In this document: in pieces, positions 1-6,402 of the stretch | How positions within the stretch are numbered: the first letter of the stretch is position 1 | How the letters are laid out: the number at the start of each line of letters is the position of its first letter | Source: DATDMG01 sp036518955 | GTDB taxonomy: Bacteria; Actinomycetota; Actinomycetes; Actinomycetales; Kineosporiaceae | Length of the DNA stretch: 8,826 nucleotides | Direction of reading: 5' to 3' | Assembly (NCBI GenBank): GCA_036518955.1 | Contig: DATDMG010000192.1 | Location: 1 to 8,826, forward strand | Made by a program: the position numbers and the translations under genes | The notes under the pieces: generated by a model | Database searches by the model: none | What the model was told of the DNA's origin: nothing | What the model saw: the letters and a program-made list of their open reading frames with translations, nothing else

Positions 1-24
1 CACGCTCGTACACTCACTGATCGG

Positions 25-86
25 GTGCCTTTCTGCCTGCACGATAGTGATCTTCGCAAATCCCATCCTTGCAGGCCGAAAGGCAC
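25..86. repeat. 17-bp inverted repeat (stem-loop) in the gene-free left end
   Basis: The arm at 25-41 (GTGCCTTTCTGCCTGCA) matches the reverse complement of the arm at 70-86 (TGCAGGCCGAAAGGCAC) at 16 of 17 positions, leaving a 28-base loop. This is far longer than expected by chance. The surrounding bases 1-203 hold no credible gene. From memory, similar sequence occurs in non-coding parts of some actinobacterial insertion sequences, but that cannot be verified here. It could be a transposon-end structure or a transcription terminator; there is no T-tract directly after the second arm. Confidence 0.65.
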
Positions 87-203
87 TCTTGCTTCAAGAT
101 CCCTTGTCAGCTCGCGCCACTACTCGCGGATCTGGGTCAGAGGGGAACCAACGTCCACCCTACTCGAGGGGAGCCATGTCCGGATCTTACTTCAGGCACC
201 TAA

Positions 204-321
204 GTCGATCGCAACACTGAGCCTCCCGCCGAACTCGAGGCCGCCTACTACGCTCACAACGCGCCTGGCCCACAGCTGAGCTTTCACACCCATAGGTCTC
301 CGGACATGCCGGGACGCTTCA
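204..321 (+). mobile_element. IS3-family (IS6110-like) element, right-end remnant
   Basis: The frame starting at 204 reads a short stretch around PPAELEAAYYAHNAPGP (about 222-272). This closely resembles the C-terminus of IS3-family OrfB transposases of the IS6110 type, which end in PPAELEAAYYAQR-like sequence (established knowledge, recalled). A TAA at 201-203 closes this frame upstream, and none of the preceding DNA encodes the DDE catalytic core, so only the last 25-40 codons survive. About 25 bases downstream of this stretch lies a terminal-inverted-repeat-like sequence ending in TTCA at 318-321, as expected for an IS3 right end. It is therefore a dead remnant, not an active element. The left junction near 200-210 is uncertain. 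Confidence 0.7.
297..321 (-). repeat. Probable IS3-type terminal inverted repeat (right end)
   Basis: Read on the minus strand from 321 this starts TGAAGCGTCCCGGCATGTCC and continues into GGAGA. It begins with the TG expected at IS3-family ends and resembles, from memory, the TGAACCGCCCCGG-type ends of actinobacterial IS3 elements. It lies just downstream of the transposase relic. Only two bases (322-323) separate it from the stop codon of the neighbouring membrane-protein gene. The partner left-end repeat is not in the window. Confidence 0.6.
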
Positions 322-323
322 AA

Positions 324-1376
324 TCAAGGGCAGGATTTGTCGTCGGCAGTTCCGCTGGGGTGGACAGTGATCACCTTTCCCACCCGCGAGCCCGGAGGAA
401 GCACGGGTGCCCACACCTGCCCTTCAATTTTCGTGATCTTTGGCTGAGTTGGATTGGGGTTGACTACTTGAAGCTTCCGTACATATTGGCTCCAAGCTCT
501 CGGGATCAGTACAAGGTTCAGACCAGCGGGTGGCGACCCTTGCGTCCCGGCCGAAATGGGGAAAGCCTTCCAATGATCCTCATCACCATCAGGGCTAGTT
601 GCCTCGGCACCGTACCAGAATTCGGTAGTTCCATCCTTCTGGTCATGTGCCACAAATATCCAGAGACTATATTCATCCGGGATTTTCCCATCTCCCCTTA
701 CTGCAACACATTCAGGAACATTGTCGCCAGGGGCGGGATAGGTTATAGAAAGACGGTCAGCAATATGCTCTTCGCCATTATTTGACACCAGGAATGCCAG
801 ATAGCCACCAGGGAGGACCGTGAGGACCGTCAAGAGGACGATGACTCCGATAGATCCCACATGCAGCGCGCCACCGGTCAGTCTGCGCAGTCTTCCCAAG
901 AACCAGATCAGTATGGATATTAGGAAGCAAATAATCACAACAAGGGACTTTTCCGCCGTTGTTTCCAGCTGAGGAACCGTTCCTACGGCCGCTACGCCCG
1001 CGACGATTGTGAACATGGCGACCAAAGCTGCGAGTAGGCCACTGGACTCTTGACTGGCATCCGCGCCAACAGCCGCGGGTGGCTGAACAGCCGCGGGTGG
1101 CTGAACAGCAGGAGCCGGCTCAACAGCAGGAGCCGGCTCAACAGCAGGAGCGGGGACTGATCCGACAGCGGATTCTGACGCCACAGCGGACTCTGGGGCT
1201 ATCGCGGACTGGTCATCCTGACTGAGCTGCGGCGTTTCACTTGGGTCGGCGGGATCAACCATCGGGGCGGAAGAATCCGCAGCCACCTCACTGCCCTGAG
1301 CCAGCGGAGTCTGCTGATCCGTCTGAGTTGGGTCAACAGATTCAGCCGCCTGCGCATCTCCAGTTGTGCTCTCCAC
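324..1376 (-). CDS. Three-helix membrane protein with Pro/Ala repeat tail and extracytoplasmic domain
   Basis: I do not recognise a named family. The 350-residue product has an acidic, Ser/Pro/Ala-rich low-complexity N-terminus (about 1-110) containing hexapeptide repeats of the types PAPAVE and PPAAVQ (about 75-102). Hydrophobic segments follow at about 113-135, 144-160 and 174-197, with the basic loop GRLRRL between the second and third. By the positive-inside rule the N-terminus is cytoplasmic and the C-terminal domain (about 200-350) is outside. That domain looks beta-rich (ITYPAPG, ECVAVRGDG, YSLWIFV) and has cysteines at 223 and 349 that could pair; it resembles Ig-like sandwich domains, but this is inference. 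The start is GTG: GGAGGG sits four bases upstream, which supports it well. GC content is low: hand counts of 60-base rows at 601, 661 and 901 give 31, 27 and 24 G/C, against 49 of 60 at 5281. Horizontal acquisition is likely. Confidence 0.85.
   Translation of the reverse strand: MESTTGDAQAAESVDPTQTDQQTPLAQGSEVAADSSAPMVDPADPSETPQLSQDDQSAIAPESAVASESAVGSVPAPAVEPAPAVEPAPAVQPPAAVQPPAAVGADASQESSGLLAALVAMFTIVAGVAAVGTVPQLETTAEKSLVVIICFLISILIWFLGRLRRLTGGALHVGSIGVIVLLTVLTVLPGGYLAFLVSNNGEEHIADRLSITYPAPGDNVPECVAVRGDGKIPDEYSLWIFVAHDQKDGTTEFWYGAEATSPDGDEDHWKAFPISAGTQGSPPAGLNLVLIPRAWSQYVRKLQVVNPNPTQPKITKIEGQVWAPVLPPGSRVGKVITVHPSGTADDKSCP
1073..1144 (-). repeat. Four 18-bp tandem repeats inside the membrane-protein gene
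   Basis: Two identical copies of CCGCGGGTGGCTGAACAG (1073-1090, 1091-1108) are followed by two identical copies of CAGGAGCCGGCTCAACAG (1109-1126, 1127-1144), and a degenerate fifth unit follows. The unit length is a multiple of three, so copy-number change keeps the frame. The units encode PPAAVQ- and PAPAVE-type hexapeptides in the N-terminal cytoplasmic tail. Exact identity at DNA level suggests recent duplication by slippage. Confidence 0.9.
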
Positions 1377-2123
1377 TTAACCCTCCAATGAAAGGTGTGA
1401 CCAGATGCGCGTGACGCCTGTCCGCGATGCGGTTGGCTTCGTCATACTGTGGGGCCGGCCAGGGCGCTGCACCGAATTCTCGGACGCGAGTTTCCGCGGC
1501 GCTCCGGGGCACCTCCTGAGTTGATACGAGCGTCGACTCCTAACACTTCGCCCCGCGTTCGATTGCACGGCTTGGCCAAGTGATTGGTGGGTCCTCGAGA
1601 TATGGAGTTCTCGCATGCTACCGGACCGCGGGGGTAGACGGCTCGCGGCCGCGTGACTGTCAGAACGGCACGTGAGGCGGCATCTGCGCCATCTCCTTTC
1701 ATGCTCGGCCTAGTGTAGGGGAAGGCCATCGACTGTGTGGTGCGTTCGGCACTCCTTTGCGTCGGTGAAGTCGCCAGCGCAGCCAGTACGGCGAATCTCG
1801 GCCACCGCAGCCTCGGATGAGTGCGTCCGCAAGCTGTTCCACCCGTAGGCGACGGCGGGCGGCGTTCCCAGTCGTCTCGGGGCGGCAGGCGACTTCAGGC
1901 CGCCGTCATCTCGACACGACCGCCACCCTCGTCAGCTCGACATCCGTGCGACCCGATCACGCGGAGCGACAGGACGGGAATCCATCCGCCTCGGTGTCAG
2001 CGGCAATTGCGCGCGTTGCGTTGGGCAACGGACCGGCTCCGAGACTGCCGTCGGATCGAGACTGGTCGCCTGCGGCTGTCGGCCTGGCCACTCCGGGACA
2101 AGGTTCAGCAGGAAGGATCGCAA
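1377..2123. other. Gene-free spacer, 747 bp
   Basis: No reading frame here on either strand has a good start, actinobacterial codon bias and protein-like composition. The frames that stay open are rich in Arg, Ser and Pro, as out-of-frame high-GC DNA usually is. The only site I can support is the GGAGGG ribosome-binding site of the minus-strand membrane-protein gene close to 1381. A TACACT hexamer on the minus strand (about 1712-1717) resembles a -10 element, but I see no matching -35 element. Confidence 0.5.
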
Positions 2124-2423
2124 GTGAACGACAGCGAGGACGAATTCAAAGAACTGTGGGAGGCCACCGTCCGGCTGGAGGGCCCCTTCGTGGAGTGGTC
2201 ACCTTCGGACGCTCAGCACGAGGTCGACGGCGTCGTTCTGGAGCTTGGCCACCCTGGCGTCATCGTCGAGCGAGGCCCACGGCATCTCTCCGTGCTGTGG
2301 ATCGACCACGAAGGCGAGATCATCTCCATCGGTGCGGTCTACGACGCGAGCAACGTCAGGCAGATCGACGTCCGCACATTCTGCCGACGCGTCCTGGCGC
2401 TTGCCACGCGCACGTCCGGGTGA
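2124..2423 (+). CDS. Small acidic hypothetical protein (99 aa)
   Basis: Not recognised. The start is GTG at 2124, preceded by AGGAAGG at 2110-2116 with a seven-base gap. The open frame upstream of this is Arg/Pro-rich and not protein-like, so the GTG is preferred over earlier starts. The product has 99 residues, is acidic, especially in the first third (NDSEDEFKE), and has no membrane segment or signal peptide. The central part alternates charged and hydrophobic residues (LSVLWIDHEGEIISIGAVYD), which suggests a small beta-sheet domain, followed by an amphipathic C-terminal helix. It lies 236 bp upstream of the DUF1877 gene on the same strand. Small acidic soluble proteins of this kind include immunity proteins and orphan domain proteins, but nothing here assigns that role. 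Confidence 0.7.
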   Translation: MNDSEDEFKELWEATVRLEGPFVEWSPSDAQHEVDGVVLELGHPGVIVERGPRHLSVLWIDHEGEIISIGAVYDASNVRQIDVRTFCRRVLALATRTSG

Positions 2424-2431
2424 CCCCGCAG

Positions 2432-2465
2432 TGGCGACGGTCCCCCCTGACAGTCGCCAGGGACC
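2432..2465. repeat. Two interleaved inverted repeats just after the 99-aa gene
   Basis: TGGCGAC (2432-2438) pairs with GTCGCCA (2453-2459), and GGTCCC (2439-2444) pairs with GGGACC (2460-2465). The arms are directly adjacent and interleaved, so the two stems have pseudoknot topology or are mutually exclusive. The site starts nine bases after the stop codon at 2421-2423, so it may act as a transcription terminator, though no T-tract follows. Confidence 0.5.
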
Positions 2466-2659
2466 GCAGGCGACACCGCCGACGCTGGATAGGCATCACC
2501 CCGAGTGACGGTCTAGTGGATCGTTCTCTCGACGGCCCGCGGCAAGTGCGTGCGGTTGGTGCGGAGGGGTGTACCGCGACCGGCGGAAGCGCACGGAGGC
2601 TCACCACGCCGGTAGCTCTGTGAAAGGATCTGCGGGCCGCACCAACCGGAGGGGTCATC

Positions 2660-3148
2660 ATGGGCTGCCTGGGAGTTCACTTCGCGGTCCCGGCCGGCGT
2701 CGTCGCCAGACTCGTCTCGGCCGGCGATGACGAAGTCCGCCTCATCGTCGAAGACATCGAAGAGGAGATGACGGACGTCGACCACTGCGACACCGACAAG
2801 GCCTGGGACGCGATCCGCCGTTGCCTGACCGATGGGGACCTGGGCCTCGACAACGGCGACTACCGGCTCAACGCAGCAACCCTGGGCGGTCGCCACCTGC
2901 ACGGCGGCGAGGACTACATCGTCAGCCTCCTGACGCCCGACCAGGTCCGTGACGTGGCCCAGGTCCTGGCCGAGGTGCCCCGGGAGACCCTGCGGGCCAG
3001 GTATCTGGCCATCGATCCCGACGACTACGGCCCCGAATTCGGCGACGAGGACTTCGACTACACCTGGGAGAACTTCACCGACCTCGTGGCCTTCTTCCAC
3101 CGCTGCGCGCTCGCCGGCAGCCACGTCATCTTCACCGTCGACCAGTAG
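2660..3148 (+). CDS. DUF1877 (YfbM-like) family protein
   Basis: The 162-residue protein matches the YfbM/DUF1877 family in length (E. coli YfbM is about 167 residues) and layout. It has the MGxxG-type N-terminus (MGCLGV), the DKAWDAIRRCLT block at about 46-57 corresponding to the family's D-K-x-W-x-x-[IL]-x-x-x-L-T motif, a LGG...YIVSLLTPDQV segment at about 75-96, and a C-terminal helix-strand unit with FFHRCALAGSHVIFTVD. The family is widespread, soluble and cytoplasmic; its biochemical role is not established, so no function is assigned. The ATG is well supported by GGAGGGG five bases upstream. Codons are strongly G/C-ending, like the host genome. It is flanked by gene-poor spacers and appears to be transcribed alone. 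Confidence 0.9.
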   Translation: MGCLGVHFAVPAGVVARLVSAGDDEVRLIVEDIEEEMTDVDHCDTDKAWDAIRRCLTDGDLGLDNGDYRLNAATLGGRHLHGGEDYIVSLLTPDQVRDVAQVLAEVPRETLRARYLAIDPDDYGPEFGDEDFDYTWENFTDLVAFFHRCALAGSHVIFTVDQ

Positions 3149-3345
3149 GCCACCCCAGCGCCTGGAACGCAGGGTCACCGACCCGGCGGCACTCTTCATC
3201 TCGCGGTGCGGCTAATTGCGCGTGTTGCCTCGGGCACAGAACTCGCTCAACGAACGCCAGGCGGGGGTCCCTCGGCGCTCGTGTCGCATGCGTGTCGCCC
3301 GGTGCGCTCTGACGGGCATCTCGCTGGTGACGTTGCGAGCGGGTG

Positions 3346-3360
3346 CGGTCCGTAGGACCG
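3346..3360. repeat. Perfect 6-bp inverted repeat with 3-base loop
   Basis: CGGTCC at 3346-3351 is followed by GTA and then GGACCG at 3355-3360. It is a compact GC-rich hairpin in a gene-free stretch. There is no T-tract, so an intrinsic terminator is not proven. Confidence 0.5.
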
Positions 3361-3391
3361 TCCCCGAAGTTTGGGCGCATCGTCCGAGCGT

Positions 3392-3403
3392 CGGCGATCG
3401 CCG
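3392..3403. repeat. 12-bp perfect palindrome CGGCGATCGCCG
   Basis: The palindrome is uninterrupted and lies in non-coding sequence upstream of the small membrane protein. It could be a dimeric regulator's operator, although GC-rich palindromes of this size can occur by chance. It includes the GCGATCGC octamer, which is over-represented in some genomes. Confidence 0.4.
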
Positions 3404-3630
3404 TCGGCGGCGGGAACGGCCTGGTAGCGATTGATCCTGCACGGGCAGTTGGACCACCGTCGCCTGGATGAGCCAGGTTTCGGTGCTCAAGGCTCCCGAT
3501 GACCCGAGCTGTTTAGCCTGCGGACGTCCTAGCCTACCAGCGCCAATATGGCAGATACTCAACTCCATGCGCACTGTTCGACCCTTTCGACTCGTCCCGG
3601 CGCAGGCCAGTCCTGAATCAAGCTGGACCG

Positions 3631-3963
3631 TTGTCGCCTACCAGGCGGGCAGTTGGCCGGGGTGGCGCTGGCTCGATCGCTTCGAAAGGTTCAATCGAGC
3701 GAACATGGGGGCCACTGGGCTTCGCTCCGCTTCTGATTGGGTTGCTCGCGATTCCAGCCGTTGCCTTCCGCGCCCTCCGCTACCGCCTGCAGCGGCGCAC
3801 CGACTGGGAGGTCCTTGTCTACGACCGTCCGATCCCCGGCTATCGGCCGGGTTCCGCCGTCTACGCCGAGTGGTGCCCGACACGGCAGAGCGCCGATGTG
3901 CGTGCCGAGGAACTGGCGACGCGTCTCGAGCACGACCACCACCTGCCAAGCTGGGCGCGGTGA
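3631..3963 (+). CDS. Small single-pass membrane protein, N-terminus doubtful
   Basis: Not recognised. From about residue 26 (WGPLGFAPLLIGLLAIPAVA) the frame is clearly protein-like: one hydrophobic helix (about 28-47), a basic stop-transfer segment (RALRYRLQRR), then a cytosolic-looking tail with WEVLVYDRP, AVYAEWCPTR and a final acidic helix (RAEELATRLE). Codons in this part are mostly G/C-ending. Upstream of residue 26 the frame is Gly/Arg/Ser-rich and starts only at TTG, without a good ribosome-binding site. The other plus frame, from ATG 3567, reads a more protein-like segment (SWTVVAYQAGSWPGWRWLD) that would join this one if a single extra G near 3699 were removed. So this may be a frameshifted gene spanning 3567-3963. 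The C-terminal half is fairly secure; the start is not. Confidence 0.55.
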   Translation: MSPTRRAVGRGGAGSIASKGSIERTWGPLGFAPLLIGLLAIPAVAFRALRYRLQRRTDWEVLVYDRPIPGYRPGSAVYAEWCPTRQSADVRAEELATRLEHDHHLPSWAR

Positions 3964-4255
3964 GCCCCGGCGGCCGGCGTCTCATGCGCGTCGTTGAGCG
4001 CAGCTCGCGGCGCGTTGGTGCAGGTCGGATACGGATTCAGAACAGACTGTGAAGCCGTCGTCCGCATGCCATCGACGAGCATCGATGCGCACGCAGCCCT
4101 CGGACAGCGGTATCCCGAACCGAACCGCTCCCCGAAGGCTACCCACGTCACGATCCGTCATCTCGGCGACGGCGCGGCTCGCGGCATGACCGAGCGTTTC
4201 GGGAAGGCGGGTACTCCCCGGCCGGTACGTTCTTGGAGCGGTCGAACGTTCGTAT
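3964..4255. other. Spacer between convergent genes
   Basis: The small membrane-protein gene and the regulator gene converge on this 292-bp stretch. No gene is supported. A short inverted repeat CATCGA (4070-4075) / TCGATG (4082-4087) with a six-base loop is the only hairpin I noted; it could serve as a shared terminator but is short. Confidence 0.4.
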
Positions 4256-5110
4256 TCAGGGCTGTAGCGACTGGGTGCCGAGGACGGCGGCGAGGGTCAG
4301 GCGGTCGGCGTCCTCGGTGCCGGGCTCGGCGGTGTAGACGCTGATGCGTAGATCGTCGAGGGCGACGAGGAGTGTGTCGCAGTCGAGGGTGATCGGGCCG
4401 ACTGCCGGGTGGTCGATGGTCTTGCGTCGGGACGGGTCGGCCGGAGGCGGCGGGGCTTCGGCGTCCCAGAGTTCGGTGAACCGCGGGCTGCCGGCGGTCA
4501 GGTCGGCGACCAGGCGCCGCAGCGCGCGGTCGGCGGGGTAGCGCGACGCGGTCAGGTGCAGGTCGGCCACGAGCCGGGCTTCGTGTTCGGCTTGTTCCTG
4601 CGGGCTGTGGACGACCCGCGAGGGCAGTCGGGTGACGTTGCGCCAGACGGCGTTGCGTTCCAGCCCGCGCCAGGCGGTCGTGTCGCCCATGAGCGCGTGG
4701 TACGGCGCGTTGGCGAGTACGAGCGTCCAGGTGGCGTCGTAGACGACCACCGGCGTGTGCGATAGCCGGTCGAGCAGCCGCTGCACGCTCGGGGTCACCC
4801 GCGACGGCACGACCTGCGGGCCGGGCGCGACGTGCCCGGCCAGCCGGTAGAGCAGGTCACGTTCGGTGTCGGCCAGGCGCAGCGCGCGGCTCAACGCTTC
4901 CACGACCTGCGTCGATGGTGCCGTCGCACGGCCCTGCTCGAGGCGGGTCAGGTAGTCGACCGAGATGCCGGCGAGCGCAGCGAGTTCTTCGCGGCGCAAC
5001 CCGCTGGCCCGGCGGCGCCGGCCGGCCGGGACGCCGACGGCCTCGGGCGCCGCCCGGTCGCGCCAGCGGCGCACCCTCTGGCCGAATTCCCACGCTTGCA
5101 CGCCTTCCAT
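4256..5110 (-). CDS. XRE-family regulator with MmyB-like ligand-binding domain
   Basis: This 284-residue DNA-binding regulator has an N-terminal helix-turn-helix at about 36-62 (SGLRREELAALAGISVDYLTRLEQGR), the hallmark of the XRE/MmyB group common in actinomycetes. The C-terminal half (about 105-275) matches the MmyB-like PAS-fold ligand-binding domain: SVQRLLDRL, a central PVVVYDATWTLVLANAPYHAL, an ERNAVWRNV segment, FTELWDAEA near 211-219, and the RKTIDHPAVGPITL block at about 229-242. Length is typical. The frame is open further upstream to 5740, but that part overlaps the divergent SDR gene and lacks homology, so ATG at 5110 is chosen; the ribosome-binding site is weak. It lies 93 bp from the divergent SDR gene. 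Such regulators commonly control the adjacent oxidoreductase, probably in response to a small hydrophobic ligand (inference). Confidence 0.93.
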   Translation of the reverse strand: MEGVQAWEFGQRVRRWRDRAAPEAVGVPAGRRRRASGLRREELAALAGISVDYLTRLEQGRATAPSTQVVEALSRALRLADTERDLLYRLAGHVAPGPQVVPSRVTPSVQRLLDRLSHTPVVVYDATWTLVLANAPYHALMGDTTAWRGLERNAVWRNVTRLPSRVVHSPQEQAEHEARLVADLHLTASRYPADRALRRLVADLTAGSPRFTELWDAEAPPPPADPSRRKTIDHPAVGPITLDCDTLLVALDDLRISVYTAEPGTEDADRLTLAAVLGTQSLQP

Positions 5111-5203
5111 CCTGGACGAGCCGGCACCGGTTGTCCTGGTCCCGGCAGTCCTACGAAAACCGGACGACTGGCTGCGGCCCGCTCGTGCTCGCACGTTGGA
5201 GCC
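5111..5203. promoter_or_regulatory. Divergent promoter region of regulator and SDR gene, with operator-like repeats
   Basis: This 93-bp gap must hold both promoters. It contains an inverted repeat CCGGTT (5127-5132) / AACCGG (5158-5163), and between its arms the direct repeat GTCCT occurs at 5133-5137 and 5148-5152, spaced 15 bp. This arrangement fits binding of a dimeric helix-turn-helix protein, most likely the adjacent MmyB-type regulator controlling itself and the SDR gene (inference). A GGAG at 5198-5201 sits two bases before the SDR start, closer than usual. Confidence 0.5.
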
Positions 5204-6149
5204 ATGAGCGAACCCGGGACCGTTCTCGTCACCGGCCCCACGCGCAACCTGGGCCGCCACGCCGTGCTGGCCATGGCCGGCCGCCCGGACGGGCAGCGAC
5301 CCGACCTGCTGCTCGTCGGGCGCGCCGGGCGCGACCTGACCGCAGTCGCCGATGAGGCTCGTGACCTCGGGGCGCGCGTCCATGAGATCGGCTGCGACCT
5401 GGCGAGCCTGGCTGACGTCGGTTCCGCCGCGGCCAACGCACGCGGCCTGTTCGCTGACGGCGCCGTCCACCCGCTGCGCGCGTTGGTCGCCAACGCCGGC
5501 ATCATGTCGGCCGACACCCGGCGGGCCTCGGCCGACGGCTACGAGCTGACCTTCGCCGTCAACCACCTCGCCCACGCGCAGCTCATCGGCGATCTGCTTG
5601 TCTCGTTCACCGCCCCGGCGCGGGTCGTGCTCGTCGGCTCGAACACCTATCACGCCAACTTCTGGCGCACGTTGCTGCACGTTCCCGCTGCCGAGTGGGC
5701 CGACCCCGTCGAACTCGCCCGCCCGGCCAGCGGCGAGCAAACCCCGGGCATGCAGGCCTGCGGCGTCGCCTACTCCAACGCCAAACTCGCGATCCTCACT
5801 ACGCCCACGAGTTGCAGCGTCAGGCCGGCCCGGGGATCAACGTGTCCGTGTTCGAGCCGGGGCTGGATGCCCGGCACCGCGTTGGGCCGCGGCGTTCCAG
5901 GCGATAGGTCGCGCCCTGGGCCGGATTCCCGGCGTCTCGACGCCGCAGCGCTCGGGGCCGCTGATGGCCTCGATGGCCCTCGACGACCGGTGGGCGCACC
6001 TGCGTGACGGCGCGTTCGTGGTGAAGACCAAGCTGACCGAGGTCCAGCCAGTCGCCCACGACCGCGGCCGGGAGCGGCGTCTGGGGGAGGCGACCACCGA
6101 ACTGTTGGAACGCGCACGCACGTCGCGTGCCTCGGACACAGAGACATGA
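5204..6149 (+). pseudogene. SDR-family NAD(P)-dependent oxidoreductase, broken by three frameshifts
   Basis: The first 198 codons encode a short-chain dehydrogenase/reductase: a cofactor motif TGPTRNLG (10-17), CDLAS (64-68), the NAG motif (97-99), catalytic-type Ser146 in VGSNTYH, and the active-site YSNAK (Tyr190, Lys194). The frame then breaks at about 5798 (one base missing). The protein continues as YAHELQRQAGPGINVSVFEPGL in the next frame to about 5865, where an extra G before ATG at 5867 restores the original frame for MPGTALGR. Near 5888-5892 it shifts again into a frame reading AFQAIGRALGRIPGVSTPQRSG through LTEVQPVAHDRGRERRLGEATTELLERA to the TGA at 6147-6149. The pieces are consecutive and together give a normal SDR of about 314 residues. 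It is therefore a recent pseudogene or carries sequencing errors. It is divergent from, and probably regulated by, the MmyB-type regulator. Confidence 0.88.
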
Positions 6150-6402
6150 CAGGACCAGCCCGGCCCGCGCGCAGCGGCATCAGCCAGATGATCACTATCG
6201 CCGGCCTTCGGCAGGAGCTTCGGGTAATCCACCGCCTGTCGCTCTCGGTGATCAGCGCACGCGGCGCCAGATTCGCTGACGGCGGCAGAAGAGGTAATTT
6301 GTCTTACGGCAATTCTTGGTCGGGTTGCGCCGTCCGCCGCCCGCCACCGGGCATCTTGGGGCCGGCACGCTCTGCCCGGCAGGGTGTGCAGGGGGAGAGT
6401 GG
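6150..6402. other. Spacer between the SDR pseudogene and the TPR-like gene
   Basis: This 253-bp gap lies between two converging genes. No gene is supported in it. A locally AT-richer patch (about 6293-6320) stands out from the GC-rich surroundings and contains a small imperfect AATT-based hairpin. No clear terminator with a T-tract is visible. Confidence 0.4.

Larger units (their letters stand above)
3149..3566. other. Gene-free spacer with compact palindromes, 418 bp
   Basis: No convincing gene on either strand. It contains several short perfect inverted repeats: GGGTC/GACCC (3172-3184), CGGTCC-GTA-GGACCG (3346-3360), the 12-bp palindrome CGGCGATCGCCG (3392-3403), and CCTGG/CCAGG near 3462-3476. 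The first lies 23 bases after the DUF1877 stop codon and could be a weak terminator. The others may be operators or chance in GC-rich DNA. Confidence 0.45.

Noticed and set aside
306..785. 159-codon plus-strand frame
   Set aside because: Antisense to the membrane-protein gene, which has a strong ribosome-binding site and clear helices. Only its region before 306 continues the IS3 relic frame.
1672..1702. Possible short leader peptide after an AAAGGAG on the minus strand (ends MPPHVPF)
   Set aside because: It is far from any gene it could attenuate and has no run of a regulatory amino acid. Chance is the simplest explanation.
1442..1729. 95-codon minus-strand frame in the long spacer
   Set aside because: Composition is random-like with low GC at third positions for this genome and no recognisable fold. 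A TACACT hexamer upstream is not enough.
1817..2623. 268-codon plus-strand frame overlapping the 99-aa gene
   Set aside because: Extremely rich in Arg, with no ribosome-binding site and no domain pattern. The other frame from 2124 is more protein-like.
4832..5203. Upstream extension of the SDR frame
   Set aside because: It is antisense to the regulator's helix-turn-helix. The SDR cofactor motif begins right after ATG 5204.
5111..5740. Upstream extension of the regulator frame to 5740
   Set aside because: The extra 210 codons are antisense to the SDR catalytic region and have no regulator homology. The regulator domain starts naturally at ATG 5110.
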